NCBI GenBank assembly: GCA_028671895.1
Contig: CM053794.1
Coordinates: forward strand, 40,936,501-41,000,500
Direction of reading: 5' to 3'
From: Oenanthe sinensis
Lineage: Eukaryota > Streptophyta > Magnoliopsida > Apiales > Apiaceae
DNA: 64,000 bases
The notes beneath the pieces were generated by a model. The model did not search any database and was not told where the DNA came from. It saw only the letters and a list, made by a program, of their open reading frames with translations. Below, one piece after another: positions 11,964 to 24,374 of this stretch; position 1 is the first letter of the stretch; each line of letters starts with the position of its first letter. Both the position numbers and the translations under genes were made by a program.

Positions 11964-13853
11964 TCACCTGCCAAAGCATTTTAGCACCGAAGAGAACAGA
12001 GAAGATGAGAGGAACTTGAGTCCAGCGGATCCACCAGGAAAGTAGGAGATGGCATAGTACGCAAGTGCAAGGACCTATAAGAATGAACACGTGTTATAAC
12101 ATAAAAAAAATACCATGAGAAAGATACCAACTTCATATTTATATACAGAGAAAAACGTTCCTGAGGGGTATACTTGTAAATTCACAGTTAAATGTGTAAT
12201 TACAAGTGTACCCTTATTTTTTATACTTAAAATCCTTCTAACCTCGGATAATTTCCTGAGGGAGACCTCAGGAATATAATACATTCTTTACAAAAGTAAG
12301 AAGAGATGAGTAGATGACATGCATTAAAGATATCTTCTCCATGTCATACATTTCCAATTGTATGTTCTTGAGAAGAGTCTTATGATAGCCTCTCAAAGTT
12401 GGTTACATATAAAGTCAAACAAATCTTACTGCTTCGTTCTTCAATATCATTCAGCTCAAAAATATGGGAAGCCATGCAGTTATATGTTTCAAGTTTCAAC
12501 ACATTTGCGGAACACTAAAGGCAACTATAAAATTAGAGAAGCGCACCTTACATATAAGAATCCAGATATGTACCTTATCATATATAATAAATTTCTTTGA
12601 CATGGTTAGATGTTGTTTTCTAAAAGAAAAATAACCAGTATTTCCATTATAAGAGACTATATATGCAGCAAAAGACCTTCAAAAGCATGGAAAGGGAAGA
12701 CATTCATACCTGCAGCACTGAGAAGAATACAGAGAGGATGTAGCTATGAAGCACCATGGACACATAAATGGTACCGATCATGGAGCCTATGAATCCTAAT
12801 GTGAAAGGGAGCCTCTGGGGAAAATGTGAATACAATGAGGACTAAGAAACATGTAGATGAGTAAATAAATTTTTAGCTAACCCGGATTGCATACCTCTTT
12901 TGATGACATGTGTAAAAACTGATTCTTCGGACCTTTAAGAGCAAAGAATGCACCAATAATAAACCCACATCCAAGGGTAAAACATAGTGCAAATTTTTGA
13001 GGTACCAAAACTATTACGGGCAGGAATAGAGTAAATGCCATGAAGATAAAGAACACCCCAGTAGCTAAAAGTAAGCCAAAATACATGAGAAATTTCCCTG
13101 AAGGGATGTTACTAGTGGCAGACTGAAAATTCCCTGGCAAGTCTCTCACTCCTTTTGTGACCCTGAAATAAATATAAAATCAAGACTCAAGAGAGCATGT
13201 CCATGCAAAAGAGCTTATTATATTTAAAAAATTTACAGTCGAGTAATAGTTTTTCCATATTGCAGAATATCTAAACGCCTAAACCGACAAAAAAAAACAT
13301 GTAAATGCAACTGTAAAGTGGAATTCCCTCCAATAATGACATGTAACATTGCACTAGTGCTGTTATAGTTAAGAATGCATTCTTAGAATAGTATAAACAA
13401 TACTAGATTTTTTCACGTGTAAGAAGATGGATGTGTACAGTGTAGTCGGGGGTATGACCTTAAGGTCGCTAGTTAATGATACTTGGGAAACAGTTATTAC
13501 ATAGAATCTTAAGCCTATGATAATGGAATTAAAATTGCATCCAAAATTCATGCTTATAAAAATATAAATTGAAGCATAAAAGGAAAGAGATGAGTACTAA
13601 TATATGCTCATAATATATGTAGGCAGCAATATAAAAATCTAGATAGCAATTGCAAATTGCAAAAGCTATAACTTGTCATTTGAGTTGTTTATAATTAAAA
13701 TCAAAATCTAATATATTTTATAAAAATCTAATATATTTGAGTTAAATAATACACTTGGAATTAGGTTTATCTAACAGATCAAACAAACAATCAGAAGACC
13801 TAAAAGTGATACAGTGAACAGGCAATGTGAATTATCACAAATTGAATTACATA

Positions 13854-13884
<31 letters not shown>

Positions 13885-14146
13885 TGTATGTATGTATGTA
13901 TGTATGTATGGGGGAATAGAGTAGATCGGACAAGGAGACTAACACGTTGAAAGTACCGGAAACGCTGTCGTTGGCGGTTCTAACGGCAGATTCGAGATCG
14001 AAACCGGCGATGGTGGAACTAGTGCTACTCTCTTGTGATGAAGCGTACGAGTTCCAATCGGATAGCAAGGACGGCGTCGTTTGGCGCTGTAGCTCTTGTC
14101 CCCCACCCCCATCGTCGGAGCTCAATTTCGCAAACCAACTTTGCAT
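11964..14146 (-). CDS. SFT2/Got1-like vesicle transport membrane protein
   Basis: Four exons (14146-13944, 13162-12895, 12814-12710, 12074-11964) join in phase to 228 residues. The cytosolic N-terminus begins MQSWFAKLSSDD and includes a Ser-rich stretch and AGFDLESAVRTANDSVSGTF. Four membrane segments follow at roughly 95-115, 122-142, 160-180 and 188-208, with family signatures GPKNQ, TIYVSMVLHSYILSV and YYAISYFPGG. The protein ends VLKCFGR. SFT2 family proteins are small tetraspanning Golgi proteins that in yeast act in fusion of endosome-derived vesicles with the late Golgi. Sequence and exon pattern resemble Arabidopsis At4g26550/At5g56020 as I recall them. The function here is inferred from the family. 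A TATG microsatellite lies in intron 1, just after exon 1. Confidence 0.9.
13857..13910. repeat. TATG tetranucleotide microsatellite in SFT2 intron 1
   Basis: About 13-14 perfect GTAT/TATG units lie about 35 bp inside intron 1 from the exon 1 donor site. This is a likely length-polymorphic locus. Confidence 0.9.
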
Positions 14147-15455
14147 TTTTTTATTATTATTATTCTTAGCGAAACGCAGTAGAAATGTTAAATAGTAGAT
14201 GACTTGCCAAAAATATACTTGCGCAGTGCACACTGCACAGGTAACACGTTGACCTTCAACGAGTTAAATAACGTTTTTTTTATAAAAAATTGATCAAAAT
14301 GACGATTAGGGAGAAGATAGATAAAAATAATGGATTAAATACAGATTTATTACGAAACACATATGAAACGCATTTATAATATAGGTATTTACATGTAATA
14401 CGTATTATAATACATGAGATATTCGACTCACAAATGCGTGTATGCATTTTTTTTTGGGCACGCATTTGTGAGTAAATGAGTATCTCATCCGATAAAAACT
14501 GACACCCCATCAGAAAATTATTATTTTTATTAATTTTACTTAAAAATTTGTTATTTTTAACATTTTTTCACAGGTTGTTTGGATTGTTAATCTTGAGCTG
14601 ATTGAAAATTTTGTTAATTTTTGTAGAGTTGTTTTGAAAAATATAATTTTTTTATAAAAATATGTTTTTAATTTTATATTTTGTGAAAATATGTATTTTT
14701 TGAATTTTTTTATAAAAAAATACTTTATAATTAAATGTAATTGGATGTAATTAAAATGAACCTCAAATACAATTAGAAATAACTTCATTTTGTAAAAAAA
14801 AATTACATTCGATTGTATTTGGTTACAAATCGTATATAAAAAATTGCATTTGGTCGTTTTTGTTACAAAACCATATTTTTGCAAACAAAAAAAATCAGAA
14901 AATAGTAAATTTGCAAAAAAAAAAAGAGATTTTTTTTATAATTTCACTTGTTTATATATATTTGTCGTGTTTAATTTTTTATTTTTTTATGAATACCAAA
15001 GTACATAAAATTTGTTAATTCGCAAATAAATTTGCTGTGAATATTTTTACATGACTAATAATATTGTGTTTCTACTAAATATGCCTTCCAAAAAAATAAA
15101 ACTGTCCATACTTTAATTTATTTGCAAACCAAATTGTCGGTACCAAATTTATTTTCACTGTCAACTCTATACTAACCATAGCAGCAAGTCAACAGCAGCA
15201 TCTATCAGGCTGTGGTGGCAGCTGTTATTCATTGTACTCTTCTGAAAGTTAGCTGAATTTCATCTCCATCCAAAATGATAATATAACAGAGTTTTTATGA
15301 TACAATATACAAGTTCATTTAAAATCAAAAAGACTATAATTATTCACCTGTACCCAACCCGAACCAATGAAATCAACCGCATTGGCATTGCAGTGTTCAA
15401 GGTAAGTAATATACATCTGTTTGACGAAGGAAAATATGATGAATTGTACAGACAA
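14147..15455. other. Intergenic region between SFT2 promoter and FKBP 3' end
   Basis: AT-rich. An imperfect 27-bp stem hairpin (14413-14440 with 14459-14488, core CACAAATGCGTG / CACGCATTTGTG) lies 270 bp upstream of the SFT2 start. The T-rich stretch 14520-14960 holds no gene. The region at 15060-15455 is probably the FKBP 3' UTR and flank. Confidence 0.5.
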
Positions 15456-18400
15456 CTACAGAATTTTCAGGAGCTGAACTTCAAATATCAAAGGTTCGTT
15501 CGCATGGGACAACAGGCTGCGTCGAGGGCCAAACTGCAACCAGTAACATAATACCAGCATAACAGTATATAGTTAAAGTTCTTTGTTGAAAACGAAAGTA
15601 AAAACATTTATTGGTTAGCGGTACTAAAGGGGGAAAGGGAGAATAATTCAAGCTAATTGGGTCAGTCGGGTAAGACAAATTGATTTTGTTTTGTTTTTTC
15701 CTTTTAATTTGAGCCCTAGCCTGCTCTCATACACATCTCCCTCTCCCAAAAAGCAATTAATCTCAAATCCTTATATATATATATATATATTGACATTCAA
15801 ATCCTTAGATTTAAAGTGTTCTGTTTTCCCATTCATATTTTTTGGATGCTATGTGAGACTGTTTTGTATAACTAACATTAGTAAAGAAGTGTGACTGGTA
15901 ATTTTTTTACCAAAATATATAGCCAACAAAACAAAACAAAAATGGCAAACCTCTGTTTTTTTTGCTAACTAACCTCGTCAGGAATTGGTTCCAAGTTTTC
16001 ATTAATATATCCTAGAGAAGGGGGTATCAGTGCTCTTCTTTTTCCTGATAAAAATAAAAGGTACTATCAGTTACACCAGTGAGTGCAGAAAATAAGGGGG
16101 GCACTATTGTATCAGCATAAAGATTAATAGCATACCTCCAACTTTCATACCAACCAATACCTCCTTCAGACCCTCTATAATCTGTAAAAGATGAAAGGGA
16201 ATCACTTACAATATACTGAAGGGGCACAAGGGACAGTAAAGAAAAGGATAATCTTCGCCCACTAAAATCAAGTCTGTAATCATACATCTTATATCTTATA
16301 TGATCTTATATGTATGTCTTCACATATAGAAGCTAAATCTCTCTTCTTTTTTGAGTTTTCACTTTTAAAGGCGGAGATAAACAAATGGAAAAAGAATAGG
16401 CAAAATGTCAGCCTTGTCCTAAAAAAGAGCCTCATTTTAACAGTACTGTGTAGTACTGTAGTGTGTATTGAACATAGTCAATATAATTAATAAAATTGTT
16501 AATTAGGTAAAAAAAGCTACTAATAACTTAAAAGAATATATTTAAACCATTAATACTGTTAGTTCTAGACTTCTAGGTAGTAGTAGTTACTTGCTTTTCC
16601 TCCTATATTACACATGTACTAATTTCTTAATTTACCGGTATAAGAAAAATGGTACATATACAATACAGATATACCCGGCAATTCTAGATGTTCCATTGTG
16701 ATCCTCAAATAGATTAACAGAAAATCATTGTAGAGCTTCAACATCATAATCATATCAGACAAGCATTTAACCATGAAAAAAGTGGTTACCTCGTTATTAT
16801 TAAGTGGAAGTACAACCGGAGTGCTTTCTCCACTGAACTGGTCTACTGTGCTGCAAACAACCTACAATTCTTAATACGAAGGTAGAAAGGATTGTAATAT
16901 GACTTTTTAAGAAACTACGCACAAAGTATATTCAGCCTATGCTACCTGGACTTTTATTTCATCGAGTATCCATGTCAGACTCTAAAGTCTAGAGAGAGCA
17001 TTAGTATGAAGACATGAATGCCAAGTCTACCACAACTCAAATTGCTATGGATAAATTAGTTCAAGAAATTGTGAGTCTATTTTCTGCAGCAAAATTAAGT
17101 AAAACCGTTATTATAATGGGTAAAATACCTATGAACAAAATAACCATTTGAGCGCCGACAAACGTAGTTAACTTCAACGGTATTTCCTTCACGAGCTTCT
17201 GGTCCTTCTCCTTCAACAATATCTAGAAGAAATCCAGAAGACAGACAAATAGTTTGAGAATTGATTAATCAAATAAAGAAAATGACTTTGCTGGCAGATG
17301 TCTCTATGTATTAACATGTTTAGAACCTCCTTCTTTATATAAACCAACCTCTGAATGTTGATGGTTGTTAATGACTGTCATAAAGCTTCCGTCTAAGAAG
17401 CAACTATAACACTCTAGCCTCTAGCTTTACTTTTTGTGTTTCATATTGGTTATACATACAATCTAATTATTTCGCCAACTTTGAAGTTTGAACTATCTAA
17501 ACTATTAGCATTATATTGACCTTACAATTACTAAAGATCACTTGATAGAAGTATCATTTAAATTTTATAAACAGGATTAAATGTCAACTATTAACTGGTA
17601 AAATATGTGCATGTGTTGAAGGCCTCCTATGTGAAATCAAAAAAAGATAGTTACCTTGAATCCTGACTCCACTGGCAAGCTTCTGAGTACTGGATGCTTC
17701 AAATCAAAATTAAGAATCTAGCATTAGATGTACCAACATGTACTGTAATAAAGAACCCTGAACCTACCGGCCTGCTTCTAAGTTATAACATACTGGATGC
17801 ATATAACATTTACCGAATCACATCAGGTTCCTTCATCTCTGGCTTTTGTACAGCTGGAAGAGGATATACATTTAGGAAGATGGGGCTGAATCCTATGAAC
17901 TGCAAAAGTAGCCTTCTTGGAACCTTGTTAGCTAGACGAGGAGTCTGATCATCCAAGTTCATTGTTGTGACTATCTTCAACCGTTCATTGTCAATAGACC
18001 TGGCCAGGTGTAAATCTCACAGCTTAGTAAGTTCATGTTGATTAAGAATAAGACAAGATAGTGAGCACAATTGGAGCAAACTGTCCATAGAGATATAAAC
18101 GTACAAACAGATGAATTTAGAGAAGGTTAATGAAAATGATCGAGTTGTAGAATAAAATTTGCAGATCAGATATATCTTAACAAAATAGACAATTTTATCA
18201 AGTTCTGCCTAAACTGATACAGGCAGACAGCTTCTTAATTAAAAATTTAAAATAGTGCTAATGTGTTAATACGCCCCTCACTCGAAAGTCATTTCACTTG
18301 AATAGTGGATAATATTTTTAAAAGTTGCAACGACTTGGGCTTCATCCTTGTAATCATGTGTAAATCCTAAATACCGTGAGCACACTATGTTCAAGTTGTT

Positions 18401-18643
18401 TCTTATTATCATAAACACACTTTATAAACCGATCATAAACACACATATTCATGTTATTGAACATATGACATTATGTATACCAAAAGCATCATATATCTAT
18501 TTATGATATTAACACAATTCTAAACTGATTTAACCTTAATTCACTGTCAGAAGGTTTGTAAAAATTGAAATGCATAGTTCATACCCTCTATAGCTTGATG
18601 GTAGTAAAGCGCGTGTAGTGTATTGCATTGCAGAAGCTGCCAT
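15456..18643 (-). CDS. FKBP16-1: FKBP-type peptidyl-prolyl isomerase, FKBP16-1-like, chloroplast lumen
   Basis: Eight exons (18643-18585, 17999-17814, 17689-17655, 17222-17129, 16850-16790, 16181-16136, 16044-15974, 15533-15456) join in phase to 209 residues. The Ser/Thr-rich N-terminus suits a transit peptide. A twin-arginine hydrophobic stretch (PRRLLLQFIGFSPIFLNVYPLPA) suggests a lumenal targeting signal. The FKBP domain runs from about residue 88: GVRIQDIVEGEGPEA, VEVNYVCRRSNGYFVHSTVDQF, IIEGLKEVLVGMKVGGKRRALIPPSLGYI, ending FEVQLLKIL. FKBPs catalyse prolyl cis-trans isomerisation. The YVCRRSNGYFVHS segment and the layout match Arabidopsis FKBP16-1 (At4g26555), from memory. Several residues of the canonical FK506 pocket are not conserved, as usual for the lumenal class, so isomerase activity may be weak. 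Exon 3 uses a CCAG acceptor, the only one that keeps the frame. Confidence 0.88.
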
Positions 18644-18741
18644 TGCTATATGTGTTTTGCCAAAGCAGATAAGATTGTGCCTGGTTTTGTGTGTATGAAA
18701 CCATCTGGGTCCCAGTAGACTTCACTTCTTTTTTTTTTCCT

Positions 18742-18749
18742 TATATATA
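18742..18749 (-). promoter_or_regulatory. TATA-like box of the FKBP gene
   Basis: TATATATA on the minus strand, about 100 bp upstream of the FKBP start codon. The position is plausible; there is no other evidence. Confidence 0.35.
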
Positions 18750-19169
18750 CAGCGAGGTCTATTTAGATTTTTTTTCCCTATTAAAATTTTGTAATATATG
18801 AATTAGGTATTTGATTTTATGTTATTTTTAAATTTTAAAAATTATTAATTTAATTTTTATAACATTCTTTAAAATTTAATGTTATTAAAAAATAATAAAT
18901 TCTCATAGATTCGATAAAAGGGTAGTTATTGATGGATTTGTGAGTGTTTTCTATATATATTTTAAATAAGGTCAAAATTAATGAGATTTGGAAATTCTAC
19001 TAAAATATTAGTTAAATATTTTTATTTATAAAGGAATTTTTATAAAATCACTGATGTGCGAAGTGTGTGAACATGTTCATATTTTTAAGTTTTTTTCAGA
19101 ATGTATATTTTTAAATTTTTTACTTTCCAATAAATTTTCAAAATAAATAATCTATACTATGTTATTAAA

Positions 19170-19686
19170 TCTATACTATCATATATTATTAAAGACGAAA
19201 GATTAAAAGTTTTGATCGGCATGGTACCAGGTGAACCATAGAAAAAATCTTGATCGTCCAATTTTAAGTGAACCGTAGAAATAATCTTAACCGTTGAATT
19301 TTAAAAAAATATAATTTTAAAAAAATATAATCATACATACAATTCTAACACCAATAATCCTCCTTTTATGCAAACAACTCATAAATATTATAATTCTAAA
19401 GAATATAAACATTACTACTAAAATATAATCTCATATTAATCTTCTAACTAAAATATCTCACATTAATCTCCCAAGTAAAATACATCTCTATACAAAACAA
19501 ACAAAAATTATCCTATTAAAATATAAATACAAATAAATTATATAAAAACATATACATATAATATTAAATAAAATTTAAATTATTATTATACAAATACAAA
19601 TAAATTCAAATCATTAAAAAATATTAAAATAAAAATATAAAAAAATTAAAAAAATTCATCAATGCATCGCACGGGATATAAGCTAG
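19170..19686 (+). mobile_element. Non-autonomous Helitron-like element (first half of composite unit 2)
   Basis: It starts TCTATACTATCATATATTAT after an A and ends CTAG (19683-19686) before T. It is homologous to 5259-5936 over both ends (shared blocks include TTAAAAGTTTTG, GTCCAATTTTAAGTGAACC and AATCTTAACCGTTGAATTTTA) but lacks about 160 bp of the middle. The terminal hairpin is decayed (AATGCATCGCACGGG). Confidence 0.65.
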
Positions 19687-20471
19687 TAGTATATTAAAGG
19701 ATCTTCTTGGAATGGTGATTTAGTTATTATCAAATGTTTGGTTCGTCGTCCTTCTGGTATTTTTGTGTACTACTCAACTTCAAATACACATATACATGAC
19801 AGTTTCATACTCAATTTCAAACTCATTCTTTTAATCAATATACTATCGTGTTTTAATTTTCTTATTAGTCAAACTCTTTAATTTATTAAATATTATAATT
19901 TAATAATTAAATTTTATGAATATTAAAATAATAATATTATTTTATGTATATTAATTAACTTTTATTATTATGCTCTATCTATATTATATATACTTTTATA
20001 TTATACTACTCTAAATGAACTTTTTTAAAATTAAAATATAGAGTTGTACTCACAATCTAATAGTATGTTTCAATTTCCTCATTGCTCAAAAAGTTTATTT
20101 TATTTAAAATTATAATTTTATAATAAAATTTTTGAATATTAAGATTATATTAATATTTTATATATATTAAAACATTCTCTTTTATTTAAATTTTGATTAA
20201 AATATTTCTAATATATTCGAAACTCTTTTTATTAATATAAATTTATTAATGTTTTGCACGAGTTATTTATCCATGTTAATTAATATAAATACATAACACT
20301 ATATTAATGAGACTTTAAACACATAATATAAATATGATTCAAAATTAATTTATTCCATCTACAAAATTACATAAAAACATTAATAATATAAATAATCAAA
20401 TTAAATATTTAATTCATTTAAAATATATAATATATTATTTAATATTTTTCTCCCGTGCTTTGCACAGCTAG
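19687..20471 (+). mobile_element. Second Helitron-like segment (composite unit 2)
   Basis: Directly abuts the previous element and ends with hairpin GTGC-TTT-GCAC followed by AG and CTAG at 20468-20471, then T. It is homologous along its length to 5937-6627. It lies about 490 bp upstream of the first HSP90 start codon. Confidence 0.6.
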
Positions 20472-20821
20472 TAGAATTATAAACACAGTGAATCACAAAC
20501 GAGAGTTTTAAAAAAGTGCTAAAATTTAGCTAGCTGAAATTATTTATCAATTTTATTTATATAGTATGAAATCTAATTTGTAGAGCATTCAGATCAGCAC
20601 AATAATTAAATTATTTATAAATTTTATTTAAATAAAGAAAAGAAGAAACAGGAACAGTCAAAGCAAATGGGATCGCCTAACAAGCCGGCTCATACCAGCT
20701 TACCCAATCAAACACGTACATCTCACCCTCACACTAGCGTCACACAACACATCATCCAGCTCCATCACAGCCACACCTAATTGGCTAAAAACTAAAAAGA
20801 AGACGTCCCCAAGTGTAAGTG

Positions 20822-20834
20822 GAAGGATCTAGAA
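20822..20834 (+). promoter_or_regulatory. Heat-shock element of HSP90 copy 1
   Basis: GAAGGATCTAGAA forms three 5-bp units in alternating orientation (GAA, ATC for TTC, GAA) with correct two-base spacing and one mismatch. It sits 15 bp upstream of the TATA box, the usual place for a heat-shock factor site. Confidence 0.65.
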
Positions 20835-20848
20835 ACCCTAATAACGAG

Positions 20849-20855
20849 TATAAAG
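20849..20855 (+). promoter_or_regulatory. TATA box of HSP90 copy 1
   Basis: TATAAAG 107 bp upstream of the start codon. The leader between them is CT-rich and holds two telo-box motifs (AAACCCTAG, AAACCCTAA), typical of highly expressed plant genes. Confidence 0.65.
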
Positions 20856-20961
20856 TCCCGCTTCCTCAGTCCCTCCTCTCCCTCACTCTAATCAGCCTCT
20901 CTTTCTTCTTCTTCTTCAACTGAAACCCTAGATCTCAAAACCCTAAGGTTTAGTTGCAGCA

Positions 20962-23884
20962 ATGGCGGACACCGAGACGTTTGCTTTCCAAGCCGAGATC
21001 AACCAGCTGTTGAGTTTGATTATCAACACTTTCTACAGCAACAAAGAGATCTTTCTCCGGGAACTCATCAGTAACGCTTCTGATGTAAGTCTTTATTTTA
21101 CTTTCTATACCTCTTTTATATCGATTTGTTTGTACATGTGTTATCGATTTTTGTGCTAGATCAAATATATTTATATATATGTTTGGTAGTTATGAACTGA
21201 TGTACATGTATGTGCAGTCTGTTTGTTTGATCCATGTATAGTTTGGTTTAATTTATATAGGCTTTATGCTTCTCTCAGGCCTTTGATAGTTTGATTATTC
21301 TTTAAAGATTTTAATGTGATAGTATGATAATGCTAGTCAATTGATCACTGATATTGCAATATAGTATATGACAGTTTGACGAGGCTATCCCCTTTAGTAG
21401 CAGAACAGAGTTGGGAGTAGAAGTTTTATTGCTTTTAGGAATCTGTCTCGAACAAGTTGATTAATTATCTCGACTGATATGTGAAACACTGCTTTCGTTG
21501 CAGGATTGTGAATATTTGTACACAAAAATCAGTGTTTTTAGATTATAATGGGAAATAATTAAGTCAACTTGTGTTTTTTATATGAGATTATTTGAAGACA
21601 TTCAATCGTTGACTGTATTGATATATTTGAATTTTGGGGTATCAAGACTGTTTGAGCGGTAGTTCAATCCTTTGACAATAGGGCTACAGTGTGCATAGTT
21701 TCTGTTTACTACTAATTAATAGTAAATTAGTTTTACCTTATATTAAGTGGTAACTGGCAGAAAAAGTTGTATGTGTAATCATGATTGATGACTAATGTGA
21801 ATATATATGATTGTAGGCTCTTGATAAAATCCGCTTTGAGAGCTTGACTGATAAGACCAAGCTAGATGCCCAGCCAGAGTTCTTTATCCACATTATTCCC
21901 GACAAGACCAACAATACATTGACAATCATTGATAGTGGAATTGGAATGACAAAGGCTGGTAAGTAATGCGCACTGTGACCAATGTTGGAGTATATAATAC
22001 TATGCTTATTTGTGACTGTAACTGATGCCAATTTTGTTAATTCCAGATTTGGTCAACAACTTGGGTACTATTGCAAGGTCTGGTACCAAGGAGTTCATGG
22101 AAGCTCTTGCTGCTGGTGCTGATGTCAGCATGATTGGTCAGTTTGGTGTTGGTTTCTATTCTGCCTACCTCGTTGCCGAGAAGGTCATCGTTACCACAAA
22201 GCACAATGATGATGAGCAGTATGTTTGGGAATCCCAAGCTGGTGGATCTTTCACCGTCACCAGGGATACTTCTGGAGAGGTTCTTGGAAGGGGTACCAAG
22301 ATGGTCCTCCATCTCAAGGAGGATCAGCTTGAATACCTTGAGGAGCGCAGGCTCAAGGATCTCGTCAAGAAGCATTCCGAGTTTATCAGCTACCCTATCT
22401 CTTTGTGGATCGAGAAGACCACAGAAAAAGAAATCTCAGATGACGAGGACGAAGAAGAGAAGAAGGATGAAGAAGGAAAGGTAGAGGAGATTGATGAAGA
22501 GAAAGAAAAGGAAGAAAAGAAAAAGAAGAAGATCAAGGAGGTCTCTCATGAGTGGTCTTTGGTTAACAAACAGAAGCCCATCTGGATGAGGAAGCCAGAG
22601 GAAATTACCAAGGAAGAGTATGCTGCTTTCTACAAGAGTCTTACAAATGATTGGGAGGAGCATTTGAATGTGAAGCACTTCTCAGTGGAAGGCCAGCTGG
22701 AATTCAAGGCTGTTCTATTTGTTCCCAAGAGAGCACCCTTTGATCTCTTCGACACCAAGAAGAAGCCCAACAACATTAAGTTATATGTCCGTCGTGTCTT
22801 CATCATGGACAACTGTGAGGACCTGATCCCTGAATACTTGGGCTTTGTCAAGGGTATTGTTGACTCTGAAGATCTTCCGCTTAACATTTCTAGGGAGATG
22901 TTGCAGCAGAACAAAATTCTCAAGGTCATCCGCAAGAACTTGGTCAAGAAATGCCTTGAGCTCTTCTTTGAAATTGCAGAGAACAAGGAAGACTACAACA
23001 AATTTTACGAAGCTTTCTCAAAGAATTTGAAGCTCGGTATCCATGAAGATTCACAGAACAAGACAAAAATTGCTGAATTGCTTAGATACCATTCCACAAA
23101 GAGTGGTGATGAGATGACCAGCCTAAAGGACTATGTTACTAGAATGAAGGAGAGCCAGAGTGATATATACTACATCACTGGAGAGAGCAAGAAGGCTGTT
23201 GAGAACTCCCCCTTCCTTGAGAGGCTTAAGAAGAAAGGCTATGAAGTGCTTTACATGGTTGACGCCATTGATGAGTATGCTGTTGGTCAGTTGAAGGAAT
23301 TTGAGGGTAAGAAGCTAGTTTCTGCGACCAAGGAGGGGCTCAAGCTTGAGGAGAGCGAAGACGAGAAGAAGAAGAAAGAGGAACTGAAGGAGAAGTTTGA
23401 GGGGCTATGCAAGGTAGTGAAGGATGTTTTGGGTGACAGGGTTGAGAAGGTTATTGTGTCTGACCGTGTTGTGGATTCACCTTGCTGTTTGGTTACCGGT
23501 GAATATGGCTGGACTGCTAACATGGAGAGGATCATGAAGGCACAGGCTTTGAGGGATTCTAGCATGGCTGGTTATATGTCTAGCAAAAAGACAATGGAAA
23601 TTAACCCTGAAAATGCCATCATGGAGGAGCTCAGGAAGAGAGCTGATGCAGACAAGAACGATAAGTCTGTTAAGGATTTGGTTCTGTTGCTCTTTGAGAC
23701 TGCTCTGCTTACCTCTGGATTCAGCCTTGAGGAGCCCAACACTTTCGGCAACAGGATCCACAGAATGTTGAAGCTTGGTCTTAGCATTGATGATGATGAT
23801 GATGTTGAAGCCGAAACTGACATGCCTCCATTGGAAGAGGCCGATGCTGATGCTGAGGGCAGCAAGATGGAAGAGGTTGATTAA
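20962..23884 (+). CDS. HSP90: Cytosolic heat shock protein HSP90, copy 1
   Basis: Three exons (20962-21084, 21817-21958, 22047-23884) give 700 residues, the usual length for cytosolic plant HSP90. N-terminal GHKL ATPase: ELISNASDALDK (catalytic Glu and Mg-binding Asn), DSGIGMTKADLVNNLG, GQFGVGFYSAYLVA. A highly charged linker lies around residues 215-250. The middle domain has KPIWMRKPEEI, DLFDTKKKPNN and LPLNISREMLQQNKILK with the client/ATP-sensing Arg. The C-terminal dimerisation domain ends in MEEVD, the docking site for TPR co-chaperones. It is an ATP-dependent chaperone that matures kinases, receptors and immune NLR proteins. The promoter carries an imperfect heat-shock element. The three-exon structure and MEEVD end separate it from ER and organellar paralogues. 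Closest Arabidopsis genes by location and sequence are HSP90.2-HSP90.4. Confidence 0.97.
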
Positions 23885-24374
23885 AGTGTTAATTTATTTT
23901 CTCTTGCACTTTAAAAACCAATATTAATTTCTAGTTTTTGCTTATCTATCTGTTTTGATGACTGGACAAATTTGAGAACCTGATTGGTTAATGATGGATG
24001 ATATATTTTGGGTTCATGACTACTGTACTCAGCGATTTTAAGGTTTTATTTGTTCGGCCCTGAAGACCCTTTTATGTTGGTATTTACTCATACTGTTAAG
24101 ACGTTTAGTACACTAACAATATTAACTGTCTGTAATAATTATATTAATTAATTAGTACTACTATAAAAGTTTATTAGTATGGCCCTTTTATATTGTTTTT
24201 TTCTTTTCCCCAGAGTTATCTTGTTTTAGAAAATAATTTAAACTTTTTATATAATACTATACATGTTTGTGAAGTGTGATCGTTGCACCCTTCACCCTTG
24301 CACGGCTTATAAATTCTAATTCAACAGTTTTTATAAAAATACATGTGATTAGTTGACTTCTTTACTTTGTCACA

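Noticed and set aside
22037..22375. Antisense open frame within HSP90 exon 3, present in both copies (also 33040-33372)
   Set aside because: It is conserved only because the sense coding strand is conserved. No start context or domain; a shadow of HSP90.
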